Source: QIJE01 sp048541835
GTDB lineage: Bacteria > SZUA-79 > Acidulodesulfobacterales > Acidulodesulfobacteraceae
Assembly: GCF_048541835.1 (NCBI RefSeq)
Contig: NZ_JBLEOY010000001.1
Coordinates: 124,001-188,000 of the forward strand
Direction: 5' to 3'
DNA length: 64,000 nucleotides
The position numbers and the translations under genes were made by a program. Shown here in pieces: positions 24,732 to 33,261 of the stretch. The notes beneath the pieces are model-generated. The model was not told the origin of the DNA, made no database searches, and worked only from the letters and a program-made list of their open reading frames with translations. Numbering within the stretch: the stretch's first letter is position 1; every line of letters starts with the position of its first letter.

Positions 24732-26765
24732 TTATCTAATTTTAACCGCATCTATCATTGATGCCACGTCTATTATTAAAACCACTTTACCGTCGCCCGT
24801 TATAGTCGCGCCGGAAATCCCCTTATATCCTAATTCATAGTCGCCTAAAGACTTAATAACAACCTCCTCCTGGCCATAAAGGTTATCTACCGCTATACCA
24901 ACCTTTTTTTCTGCAAGAGCGACAACCACGATGTATATTTCCTTATCCGTATAACTTGAAAAATCTTTATCGGTATTTTCGTAAATCTCGAATTCATTTC
25001 CGAGCCTGAGTAGAGACAAAACAGATTCTCTAAGGTTTATAACTTCATGTTTATCTATCGTCTGAATAGTCGATTCTTTTATTCTAAGCGTTTCGACTAT
25101 AGAATTAAGCGGAATGGCAAAAACTTGACCCTCTACTCCGACAATTAGGGTTTGAATTATAGCTACGGTCAGAGGAAGTTTTAATATAATATCGGAACCC
25201 CGTCCCGGTTTAGAATCTATTTCGATAATTCCGTTAAGTTTCTGTATATTGGTCTTTACGACGTCCATCCCCACGCCTCTTCCTGAAATTTCGGTGGCCT
25301 TGTCTTTAGTGCTGAATCCCGGTGTAAAAATAAGGTTTAACGCATCTTTATCCGAGAGATTTATTGCTGTTTTTTCATCTATTACTCCCTTTTCTACAGC
25401 TTTTTGTTTAATAATGTTAGCATCAATACCACCGCCGTCGTCCGTAACCGATATAATAATGTAGTTCCCTTCATGTTCGGCAACTAATTTTATAGTTCCC
25501 CTTTCCGGCTTTCCGTTTTTGATTCTACCCTCTTTATCTTCTATACCATGGTCCACACTATTTCTTATTAGATGAACGAGGGGGTCTCCTATTTCTTCTA
25601 TTACTGATTTATCGAGTTCCGTTTCTTCGCCGAATATTTGCAGGTCTATATCCTTGCCTAATTCGCGGGAAAGATCTCTAACCATTCTGGGAAATTTACT
25701 GAATACCTTTTTGACCGGCTGCATCCTTGTTTTCATAACCGCAAGCTGAAGATCCGTAGTCACTAAATTTAGGTTAGCTACCACCTGTGCCAATACCGAA
25801 GAGAGGTCATCGTCTGCATATTTAGATTCTAATTTTGATGAAATATTGAACAATCTGTTTCTTGCAAGAACTAATTCTCCCACCAGGTTCATTACGTTAT
25901 CGAGTCTTTCGATGCCCACCCTGACTGTAGTTTCTTTTATTTCGGACATATGAACCGGAACGGGTTTTTGCGGAATAACGGGAAGGGGCTTCGATACGGG
26001 CGACGGTTTATTCCGACATTCCTCCGCAGTAGCCTCTGCTGAAGGACTATCGGATTTTACCGATAAAAATGACGCATCAGCTACGGGAGGCGGCTCTACA
26101 TCTACGGATTCCGCTTTCGGTTTTTCTTCCGGCCCTTTTATCCCGCGTTCCTCCTCCTCCTTCTCCCTATAAATCTGCTCAAGTTCTTCTTTGGAAATCA
26201 GGTTATCTTCTAAAAGAATATCGCCTAAATTTTTAGTCTTTTTTTTACCGGAACCCGAATCATCGGCTAACCGGGCATGTTGTCCTTCGGAACAGGCAGG
26301 ATCTATTTTCACACCTTCGCCCTCGGATAAGGACGATTCTTCTTTAGGAGAAGGAGTCTCGATGTTCAATCCTTCGGACATTTCGTTAAGCTTTTTAATA
26401 AGTTCGGTATTATCTATGGGGGGATTACCTTCCGTACCGGTTTCGGAAATAGTAATTATCATGGCTTTCAACGTATCCATAGCTTTCAGCAGATAATCCG
26501 TCATTTCGGCGGTAAGAACCATCTCTCCCTGCCTTAACTTATTAAGAATATTTTCGGCGCTGTGTGCAAGTTCTATTATATTCTGAAAACCAAGGAAACC
26601 GGCGGAACCCTTTATGGTATGCGCCGCCCTGAATATCGTATTCAGTATATCTTTATTATCCGGTTGCTTCTCTAATTCTATGAAGTTTTCGTTAAGACTT
26701 TCAAGGAGTTCAAGCGCTTCCTGAATAAAATCGTCAACAATCTCCTGCATCGAATCGTCCATCAT
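24732..26765 (-). CDS. cheA: Chemotaxis histidine kinase CheA
   Basis: The 677-residue CheA has an Hpt domain (His49 in AAHTIKGSAG), a dimerisation helix pair (about 280-345), an ATPase domain (about 350-540, NSVDHG N-box and GRGVGMDVV G-box) and a C-terminal CheW-like domain. Between Hpt and the dimerisation domain there is no obvious P2 CheY-docking domain. That linker holds LGDILLEDNLISKEELEQI (about 179-197), which resembles the helical N-domain of type II secretion/MshE ATPases. It phosphorylates CheY and CheB. Confidence 0.95.
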   Translation of the reverse strand: MMDDSMQEIVDDFIQEALELLESLNENFIELEKQPDNKDILNTIFRAAHTIKGSAGFLGFQNIIELAHSAENILNKLRQGEMVLTAEMTDYLLKAMDTLKAMIITISETGTEGNPPIDNTELIKKLNEMSEGLNIETPSPKEESSLSEGEGVKIDPACSEGQHARLADDSGSGKKKTKNLGDILLEDNLISKEELEQIYREKEEEERGIKGPEEKPKAESVDVEPPPVADASFLSVKSDSPSAEATAEECRNKPSPVSKPLPVIPQKPVPVHMSEIKETTVRVGIERLDNVMNLVGELVLARNRLFNISSKLESKYADDDLSSVLAQVVANLNLVTTDLQLAVMKTRMQPVKKVFSKFPRMVRDLSRELGKDIDLQIFGEETELDKSVIEEIGDPLVHLIRNSVDHGIEDKEGRIKNGKPERGTIKLVAEHEGNYIIISVTDDGGGIDANIIKQKAVEKGVIDEKTAINLSDKDALNLIFTPGFSTKDKATEISGRGVGMDVVKTNIQKLNGIIEIDSKPGRGSDIILKLPLTVAIIQTLIVGVEGQVFAIPLNSIVETLRIKESTIQTIDKHEVINLRESVLSLLRLGNEFEIYENTDKDFSSYTDKEIYIVVVALAEKKVGIAVDNLYGQEEVVIKSLGDYELGYKGISGATITGDGKVVLIIDVASMIDAVKIR

Positions 26766-26795
26766 TCTGCTCCGATAGTAAAACGTTAGTTTAAA

Positions 26796-27179
26796 CTAAT
26801 CCGGGAATATCTTAGATATTTTCTCCTGAAGAACTTCGGCGGTGAATGGCTTTACTATGTAATTATTAACCCCCGCTTTAACGGCTTCTATAACATTTTC
26901 TTTTTTTGATTCAGCCGTAACCATTAAAAATGGCAAGTCTTTTACGGTTTCGCTCATTCTGACCTTTTTTAACAGCTCTATGCCGCTCATTTCCGGCATA
27001 TTCCAGTCCGAAATAACAAAATCGTAATCTCCGTCGATAATTTTCGACAGGGCTATTTCGCCGTTTTCAGCTTCATCTATACTTGAAAAACCTATCTGCT
27101 TCAAAATATTTTTAATAATTCTTCTCATAGTGGAAAAATCGTCTACTATGAGAATTTTCATAGAAAGATCTATCGCCAT
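26796..27179 (-). CDS. cheY: Chemotaxis response regulator CheY
   Basis: A 127-residue single receiver domain with the acidic pocket VDD, phospho-acceptor Asp58 (ISDWNMPEM), switch Thr in MVTAESK and the YIVKPF Lys. The DWNMP motif is characteristic of true CheY proteins that bind FliM. It precedes cheA by 30 bases and has a near-consensus promoter of its own upstream. Confidence 0.93.
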   Translation of the reverse strand: MAIDLSMKILIVDDFSTMRRIIKNILKQIGFSSIDEAENGEIALSKIIDGDYDFVISDWNMPEMSGIELLKKVRMSETVKDLPFLMVTAESKKENVIEAVKAGVNNYIVKPFTAEVLQEKISKIFPD

Positions 27180-27206
27180 ATGTAGTATCCCTTTAAAATA
27201 TTTAAA

Positions 27207-27235
27207 ATTATAATAAAAATTTATATTTTTATCAA
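27207..27235 (-). promoter_or_regulatory. Sigma70-type promoter of cheY-cheA-cheB and downstream genes
   Basis: On the minus strand TTGATA (27235-27230) and a perfect TATAAT (27212-27207) are separated by exactly 17 bases, in the 84-base gap before cheY. It would let the chemotaxis genes be transcribed independently of the RpoN promoter at the head of the giant operon. Confidence 0.6.
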
Positions 27236-27263
27236 TTACTATTATGATTATTATACGTCTTAA

Positions 27264-27632
27264 TCACTCGTAAATATTTTTAACCGCCTTTTTGGCTATT
27301 TCTATTATCGCATTCCATTTAAAAGGCTTCTGCAAAAATGCATAACTTTCAGACAATTCTTTTTTGTCGGGTATATTCGAAGACACGAGTATTACCGGTA
27401 TTTTTTTAGTATCTTCGTTTTCTTTAAGATTTTTTAATAATGTTATGCCGTCCATCTCCGGCATATTCAGATCGGTCACTATAAGGTTTATATCTCCCTT
27501 TATGACTTTTTCTAATGCTTCATATCCGTCGGAAGCGGTTTTTATTTTAAACCCCGCACTTCTAAAAGCAATGGCCATAAATTTTATAACAACTAAGGAA
27601 TCTTCCACTATTAACACCGTGTAATTTTTCAT
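27264..27632 (-). CDS. Second single-domain response regulator (CheY-like)
   Basis: A 122-residue receiver domain with Asp54 in IVTDLNMPEMDG, VSS switch region and FLQKPF. It lacks the DWNMP signature of motor CheY, so it may be a phosphate sink or serve CheR/other output. It overlaps no gene but sits one base after cheR, implying tight co-translation. Confidence 0.85.
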   Translation of the reverse strand: MKNYTVLIVEDSLVVIKFMAIAFRSAGFKIKTASDGYEALEKVIKGDINLIVTDLNMPEMDGITLLKNLKENEDTKKIPVILVSSNIPDKKELSESYAFLQKPFKWNAIIEIAKKAVKNIYE

Positions 27633-27633
27633 A

Positions 27634-28476
27634 TCATTCCTTCCTATATAACGGCGTTTTACCTATGCCGACTAACTTAAACAAGGCCGATACGGAATGA
27701 AGCGATTCCGAATGCCCTAAGAACAGGTAACCACCGGTTTTTAAGCCTGTATATATATTCACGACGGCTTTTTTTTTCGATTCTGCATCAAAATATATTA
27801 TAACGTTTCTGCATAAAACGACGTCAAAGAGATTAAGCAATTTTATTTCTTTTACATCCATAAGGTTTATATTTCGAAAAACCGTAATGTTTTTAATTTC
27901 ATCTTTTACATTGTAAGTATCGTCGTCGATTTTGTTAAAATATTTACGTAAAACAGCCTCGGAGGCATTGCGTAGAGTGTAACCGTTATAAATACCGTTT
28001 TTTGCCGACGATAAGACTTTTTCACTGATGTCCGTTCCGACTATTTCAAATTCAACATTGGATAAAAAGATATTTTCTTTTATTAAAATGGCGATAGTAT
28101 AAAGCTCTTCGCCGGTAGAACACCCCGCACTCCATATTCTTATTTTTTTATAAGCGCTAAAACTGTTTGCCGATATAATCTGTTTCAAAATATCTACAAA
28201 TATTTTAAGCTGAGGCATATCCCTGAAAAAACTGGTTTCGTTTGTCGTAACGCTGTTTAACAGCTCTTTCATCTCTATTTCTTTCTCTGACGAATATTTT
28301 AAATAGTTATAATAATCCTCGAAATTAAGCAGATTTAATACAGAAAGTCTTTTAGAAAGCCTTGTCTCTAATAGATACTTTTTCTGTTCACTAAAATATA
28401 TGCCGGATATTTCATAGATAAAAACCTTTAATTTATTAAAGGTATCATTGGATAAGTCCACATTTATATAATCCAT
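27634..28476 (-). CDS. cheR: Chemoreceptor methyltransferase CheR
   Basis: A 280-residue S-adenosylmethionine-dependent methyltransferase. The N-terminal helical domain (about 1-80) leads to NSVTTNETSFFRD, then the SAM site IRIWSAGCSTGEELYTIA and DVVLCRNVIIYFD. It methylates receptor glutamates, opposing CheB. It is encoded between the HEAT-repeat gene and the second CheY-like gene. Confidence 0.95.
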   Translation of the reverse strand: MDYINVDLSNDTFNKLKVFIYEISGIYFSEQKKYLLETRLSKRLSVLNLLNFEDYYNYLKYSSEKEIEMKELLNSVTTNETSFFRDMPQLKIFVDILKQIISANSFSAYKKIRIWSAGCSTGEELYTIAILIKENIFLSNVEFEIVGTDISEKVLSSAKNGIYNGYTLRNASEAVLRKYFNKIDDDTYNVKDEIKNITVFRNINLMDVKEIKLLNLFDVVLCRNVIIYFDAESKKKAVVNIYTGLKTGGYLFLGHSESLHSVSALFKLVGIGKTPLYRKE

Positions 28477-28482
28477 TAATTT

Positions 28483-30483
28483 CTAATTTTTTATGAGTTC
28501 TAATGAAAAATCTCTCAGGTCTTTATCTATAGATAAACTATATTCCTTAATAATAGGATCGGACTTTTCTTTATCTATACCTCTCAATGCCCGCAATAAT
28601 GCAATTTTGACCATTTTGTTTTTTTCTTTACACAAAATAGAAACAAGTTTCTTAAAACTATCCTCGTTGCCCAATTTTTGAATTAACTCAATTATTTTGT
28701 ATCTGAATATATCGGAAGACCTAACTGAACTGAGAAAATCAAAAAACACATGTGAATCCTTTTCTCCCGATTCAAGAAGCGATTCTAAATAATTTAACCT
28801 GACCTCCTCGTCGTCGTCTTCGAGCAAAAAAGACATCTCGCCTTTATGGTTAATTAAATCGAATTTTTTAAGCACTTTTGCCAAAAGCCTTTTTAACGGC
28901 ACAGACTTACAATGTTTAAGTGGTAAAAATTTTGCATATAAATCTAAAATTTCTTTGTCGTTTAGACCACGCTTCTTATTGCCGAGAATAGTCAGCGAAT
29001 ATTCAGTCGCTTTGATATTTTTCAAAGAAAGGTTATCTATGAAAAAATAAATATATTTTTTATTCCGCCCGACATTCAAAAAATTGGATAAAGTTTCTAT
29101 GTAAGCATCTATTACGTCGGAATATTTTTCCATAAGAAGATTGGTAAAAAATTTTTCTATATAAGAAGCATCTTTAGTAATGTGCCCCAATAAGGCAACG
29201 GAAGACCTTCTGACGTCTCCGTCGACGTCTTTCATGTAATCGTTAGCAACGATATTGGACAATAAAAGCTCGTAATGAGTGGATGACAAGCGTTTAGCAT
29301 ATTTTAAAAGGGGAAGTTTTATTTCAATAAAAAACTTTCTATCTTTATAGAAATCTAAAAGATTTATTATGTCACCGGGCATAATCTCAGATAAAACATC
29401 AATAAGTATATCTATCTTATCCAAATCCGACGATTGACTTAATGATTTTATATGTTCCATTATATACTTAGGCCTGGTAATCTTTTTTAATATATTTTTC
29501 ACATAAACGTATTCAAGTTCGTCCATATCTGTTTTTTGATAATAATCAAACATAAACTTAAATATTTTTCTTGATTTTTTATGATTAAATAAGGAAAAAT
29601 AACACAAAATGGAATCTATAGTATCTCTTTCTTCATAATCCAACAAAGAAAATATACTTATTTTTAAATTAATTTCGGATAACCTATAGCACAATTTCTT
29701 TTTGGCTACGGATGTATTTTTATCGCAATCCCCTATAAAGCATATTTTATAAAAACTTTTGAGTATATAAATTTTATCCAATTTAAATCTAACATTATTA
29801 TTCGAAAGATATAAAAAAAAATCTGCTACTTCATCCCCGCCCATTTTAGACAACGATTCGATTATTATATTTCTAACAACCCTGTCTTGAGTCGCCAAAA
29901 ACATCTCTTTTAATTTAGGAAACATACTCTTTAATTTTAATTCTCCTATAGAAAAAACAGCTGCGGATAAAACGAAAAAATTGTCGTTAAGCGCTCCGAC
30001 AAGAAGTTTCCCCGGATTAAGTTTTAATATTCCTATAGATTCTATCGCGTTGGCTCTGGTAATTTCATCGCTGCTACCCGCAAGTACGATTAAGGTTTTT
30101 TCGGGTAGTTTTCGCGGCTTAAAATTGCCGTGTCTTATAAGCTCGGCAGCTATTCTGTCATATTTTCCGCTGTTTTTACCTACATAATCAAGCAAAAAAT
30201 TACCGTTTTGCGTTGATATCCGTTTTAACGTATCGAAGGAATTTGACCTTAATTTTATACTAAATGAAACAGAAACAGAAACATCCATGAGTTTTTTAAT
30301 CAATCCCTTTTTCCCTGAGTTTGCTTTCGTACCGACGATAGCGTTCTGGGCAAACTCGACTATGCTGGGGCTGTCTGAATTTAACAAATCAACAAGCCTT
30401 TTTTTGTCGTCAGCCGTCCCGGTTTCGGCAATATTCTTTATTTCCTCTATGGTTGCTTCTAAATCCATTACCATTTTATTCAT
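28483..30483 (-). CDS. Large HEAT-repeat-like helical protein in the che operon
   Basis: This 666-residue protein has no membrane segment or signal. It is built almost entirely of amphipathic helix pairs; recurring patterns such as DGDVRRSSVALLGH, DDDEEVRLNYLESLL and NKMVKIALLRALRGI are HEAT-like. HEAT proteins are scaffolds. Its start overlaps the end of fliA by eight bases and it ends six bases before cheR, so it is translated within the che operon. Its partner is unknown; a link to receptor arrays or motor is inference. Confidence 0.7.
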   Translation of the reverse strand: MNKMVMDLEATIEEIKNIAETGTADDKKRLVDLLNSDSPSIVEFAQNAIVGTKANSGKKGLIKKLMDVSVSVSFSIKLRSNSFDTLKRISTQNGNFLLDYVGKNSGKYDRIAAELIRHGNFKPRKLPEKTLIVLAGSSDEITRANAIESIGILKLNPGKLLVGALNDNFFVLSAAVFSIGELKLKSMFPKLKEMFLATQDRVVRNIIIESLSKMGGDEVADFFLYLSNNNVRFKLDKIYILKSFYKICFIGDCDKNTSVAKKKLCYRLSEINLKISIFSLLDYEERDTIDSILCYFSLFNHKKSRKIFKFMFDYYQKTDMDELEYVYVKNILKKITRPKYIMEHIKSLSQSSDLDKIDILIDVLSEIMPGDIINLLDFYKDRKFFIEIKLPLLKYAKRLSSTHYELLLSNIVANDYMKDVDGDVRRSSVALLGHITKDASYIEKFFTNLLMEKYSDVIDAYIETLSNFLNVGRNKKYIYFFIDNLSLKNIKATEYSLTILGNKKRGLNDKEILDLYAKFLPLKHCKSVPLKRLLAKVLKKFDLINHKGEMSFLLEDDDEEVRLNYLESLLESGEKDSHVFFDFLSSVRSSDIFRYKIIELIQKLGNEDSFKKLVSILCKEKNKMVKIALLRALRGIDKEKSDPIIKEYSLSIDKDLRDFSLELIKN

Positions 30484-31195
30484 AAGATTTCAGTTTTAAC
30501 CTTAATTTTATAATAGCTTTAGAATGAATCTGACAGATTCTGGATTCCGTTAAACTTAATATATCTCCTATTTCTTTTAATGTCAGTTCATCATGATAAT
30601 ACATCATTAAGACATTTCTTTCAATCTCTCCCAATATATCTATGCATTTTTGTAGAATATTTTTTTTCTCGTCGATCAAAAGATTGTCTATTACGGAAGG
30701 GTCTTTGCTTTCTAACGAATCTAAAGATTCAAGGCGTGTCTTATCTAAAAACATAAAATCCTTATCCGATAAAAACGATGCCCCTCTTATCTTATAAAGC
30801 ATATCGTTAAATTCGGAGATAGTCGCGTCTAATTCTATCGCTACTTCGTCATCTGCGGGCATTCTCCCTAATTTCTGCTCTAATTTTGAATAAGCCTTCT
30901 CTATTCTGCCGGATAGTTCGCGAACATTTCTCGGCATATAATCTAACTTTCTTACACCATCCAATATCGAACCTTTTATTCTTGTTATGGCGTAAAACTT
31001 AAAGTTTTCGTTTTTGGACGGATCGAACTTTACCGCCGCGTCTATCAGACCCCCTATCCCCATATCTATAAGGTCGTCTCTGTTGACCATACCGTTAAAT
31101 TTTATCATCATAAAATTAGCGACTTTATTAATGAGATTGTAATTCTCTTCTATTAATTTTTTAGATCTCTGATTTATTTTTTCCATATTATTCAT
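30476..31195 (-). CDS. fliA: Flagellar sigma factor FliA (sigma28)
   Basis: A 239-residue group-3 sigma factor. Region 2 is represented by DLIDMGIGGLIDAAVKFDP and FKFYAITRIKGSILDGVRKLD; region 3 by RELSGRIEKAYSKLEQKLGRMP; region 4 by LTLKEIGDILSLTESRICQIHSKAI. It transcribes late flagellar genes and is held by FlgM. It lies 11 bases after flhG and is therefore produced with the early/middle RpoN-driven operon. Confidence 0.95.
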   Translation of the reverse strand: MNNMEKINQRSKKLIEENYNLINKVANFMMIKFNGMVNRDDLIDMGIGGLIDAAVKFDPSKNENFKFYAITRIKGSILDGVRKLDYMPRNVRELSGRIEKAYSKLEQKLGRMPADDEVAIELDATISEFNDMLYKIRGASFLSDKDFMFLDKTRLESLDSLESKDPSVIDNLLIDEKKNILQKCIDILGEIERNVLMMYYHDELTLKEIGDILSLTESRICQIHSKAIIKLRLKLKSYE

Positions 31196-31206
31196 AGCAA
31201 AAAACC

Positions 31207-32055
31207 CTAAAACGACATCAGTAATTTGTTTAGAAAAAATTGGACATTGCCGTTGGATATCTTACTGTCTTTTCTGGACAATATGCCGTAAGCTATTTTT
31301 TTGATACATTCCGATGCCTTCGAATCCGGAAAAATACTTAACGCCGGTTTTTGCATTATAACCGAACGAGAAATATTATCGTCGCTCAAAATATGCCCTA
31401 GATAATTTAACGTTACTTTAAGAAATTTATCCGAGACAAGACTTAAATGTTTATAGACTTCCTTTGCTTCTCTCTCGCTCCTGACGTTATTTATTATGAT
31501 ATAAAAATATTTTTCACTGTATCTCATGCTTAAAACCTTTATAAGCGCATATGCATCGGTAATAGACGTGGGTTCCGGAGTAACTACGACAAATATTTCA
31601 CTTGCGGCGATATTAAAATACAAAACATTAGAAGATATACCTGCGCCGGTGTCTATCAAAAGAATATCTACCGATTGCCCCGAACCGTCAAGAACACCGG
31701 CAAATTCGTCAAACCTTGACATTAACGTGATTTTTTGGGATTCGGAAAGGTTAGATAATTCAGATACACCCGAAGAAGCGGGAAGAACCATTATGCCGTT
31801 AGGGTCGGTCATTATTACATCCTTGAGCTGTTTATCGCCGTATATTACCTGTGATATATTATATTTAGGAAAAAGCCCCATTACAACGGAAACATTGCCC
31901 AAACTTAGATCCGCATCCATTATCATAACTCTTTTGCCCATGGAAGCAAAACAGTATGCGAGATTGCAGACTATATTGGTCTTGCCTACACCACCTTTGC
32001 CACTTGTTACAGAAATTATTTTTGTATAAGTATTCTGTTTTTTTTGTCTTTTCAT
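31207..32055 (-). CDS. flhG: Flagellar number regulator FlhG/FleN (MinD-like ATPase)
   Basis: The 282-residue MinD-family ATPase has the deviant Walker A SGKGGVGKT (about residues 18-26), the LGNVSVVMG segment and DILLIDTGAGIS Walker B. FlhG works with FlhF to limit flagellar number and place them. It follows flhF by 14 bases, the standard order. It is distinct from the ParC-like ATPase further down the operon. Confidence 0.93.
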   Translation of the reverse strand: MKRQKKQNTYTKIISVTSGKGGVGKTNIVCNLAYCFASMGKRVMIMDADLSLGNVSVVMGLFPKYNISQVIYGDKQLKDVIMTDPNGIMVLPASSGVSELSNLSESQKITLMSRFDEFAGVLDGSGQSVDILLIDTGAGISSNVLYFNIAASEIFVVVTPEPTSITDAYALIKVLSMRYSEKYFYIIINNVRSEREAKEVYKHLSLVSDKFLKVTLNYLGHILSDDNISRSVIMQKPALSIFPDSKASECIKKIAYGILSRKDSKISNGNVQFFLNKLLMSF

Positions 32056-32069
32056 TTTTTAATTGCCCC

Positions 32070-33260
32070 TTAAAATTGTACAGATTTTGGAAAAAATAAG
32101 TTATAAATATTTTCGGAATTCGCTTCCTCAATATCTTCGGGAACGTTTTCCCCTGTCGTGATAAAATCAACAACTGAATCCGGAAGTAAAAATAGGCCTG
32201 CAAGATTACCGATGTTTTTGGACTCATCCGTTTTAGCGATAATGATGCCGGTAACAAAGGCTTTGTTCCTAAATGATTCGTAAGCCCTAACCGCTTCCTG
32301 TTGTTTGAGGTTCGCAGGTAATAAAAGTTCAACGTTTATTTTTCCTTTAAATTTATAGAAAAATTTTGCAAGATTGTTTAGTTGAAACAGATTGTTATGA
32401 TTAACGGCAAAGGTATCGATTATTATGACGTCCGACCGGGAGTTAGAAATGAAAGCGTTTAATCCGGCTTCGTCTTTGATCGAAGCAAAATCTATCTTAA
32501 GCCTGCCGGCATATTTTTTTAGAGTCTCGCATCCCCCTATTCTTGAAACATCTATTGAACAGACGGAAACATGCATATTTTTTTCGAATATGAATTTATT
32601 TATAAGTTTAGCCACCGTTGTCGTTTTTCCGGTTCCTCCGTTCCCCACGACGGCAATAATAATTTTGTCGTTAAACGTATTCCTCAGTTTTTTTCCCTCT
32701 ACCTTTTTTTCGATTATTTTTTTTAAAAATTTTTTAAAATATCCTATTTTTTCCTCTTGCTTAAAATTAGTTAGTTTTATGTTTTTAAAGAATATTTCTA
32801 TTAATTTGACCGATATCTTTCTCTCAAATGAAAGATTATCTAAATAAATAAGTAATTTATTATCTTTTGTCACTGTTTTCGTTTTTTCATCCATTAAGAC
32901 ATTTAAATCAAACTTAATCTCATTCATTAATGCTTTTATATCTTTAAATTTAGAATCCACGGTATATATAACCTTTTCTTCCACGATACTGTCGAAGTTA
33001 TCCTTTAAAAACTTTATGTCGTCGTATAGCGGAGTTAGCAGATCCTGATTAACCCGCAGATTCTCTTTGGGCGGAACCATATCATTATCCCCATAATCCA
33101 CTGCGGCGACCACCTCTACGAAAGGTTTCCCAAAAAACCCCAGATCATTGGGACCGCTTACCTGCCTCGTCGAAATTATGACGGCATCCTCACCGAGGTC
33201 TTTTTTTATAAGTTCTATGGCATCATGGATGTCTAGCACTTCATATCTTTTAATCTGCAT
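32070..33260 (-). CDS. flhF: Flagellar placement GTPase FlhF (SRP-type)
   Basis: This 396-residue SRP-GTPase has the FlhF N-terminus (MQIKRYEVLDIHDAIELIKKD), a middle helical region, and an NG domain with G1 VVGNGGTGKTTTVAKL at about residue 205. FlhF recruits early flagellar parts to the pole. It lies one base after flhA and before flhG. Some G-motifs are divergent (for example IIAKTDES), as is common in FlhF. Confidence 0.92.
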   Translation of the reverse strand: MQIKRYEVLDIHDAIELIKKDLGEDAVIISTRQVSGPNDLGFFGKPFVEVVAAVDYGDNDMVPPKENLRVNQDLLTPLYDDIKFLKDNFDSIVEEKVIYTVDSKFKDIKALMNEIKFDLNVLMDEKTKTVTKDNKLLIYLDNLSFERKISVKLIEIFFKNIKLTNFKQEEKIGYFKKFLKKIIEKKVEGKKLRNTFNDKIIIAVVGNGGTGKTTTVAKLINKFIFEKNMHVSVCSIDVSRIGGCETLKKYAGRLKIDFASIKDEAGLNAFISNSRSDVIIIDTFAVNHNNLFQLNNLAKFFYKFKGKINVELLLPANLKQQEAVRAYESFRNKAFVTGIIIAKTDESKNIGNLAGLFLLPDSVVDFITTGENVPEDIEEANSENIYNLFFPKSVQF

Positions 33261-33261
33261 A

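Noticed and set aside
31526..32029. 167-codon plus-strand frame opposite flhG
   Set aside because: Antisense shadow of a clearly conserved ATPase gene.
31865..32332. 155-codon minus-strand frame overlapping the flhF/flhG junction
   Set aside because: Out of frame with two conserved proteins that account for the whole stretch; its product has no recognisable domain.
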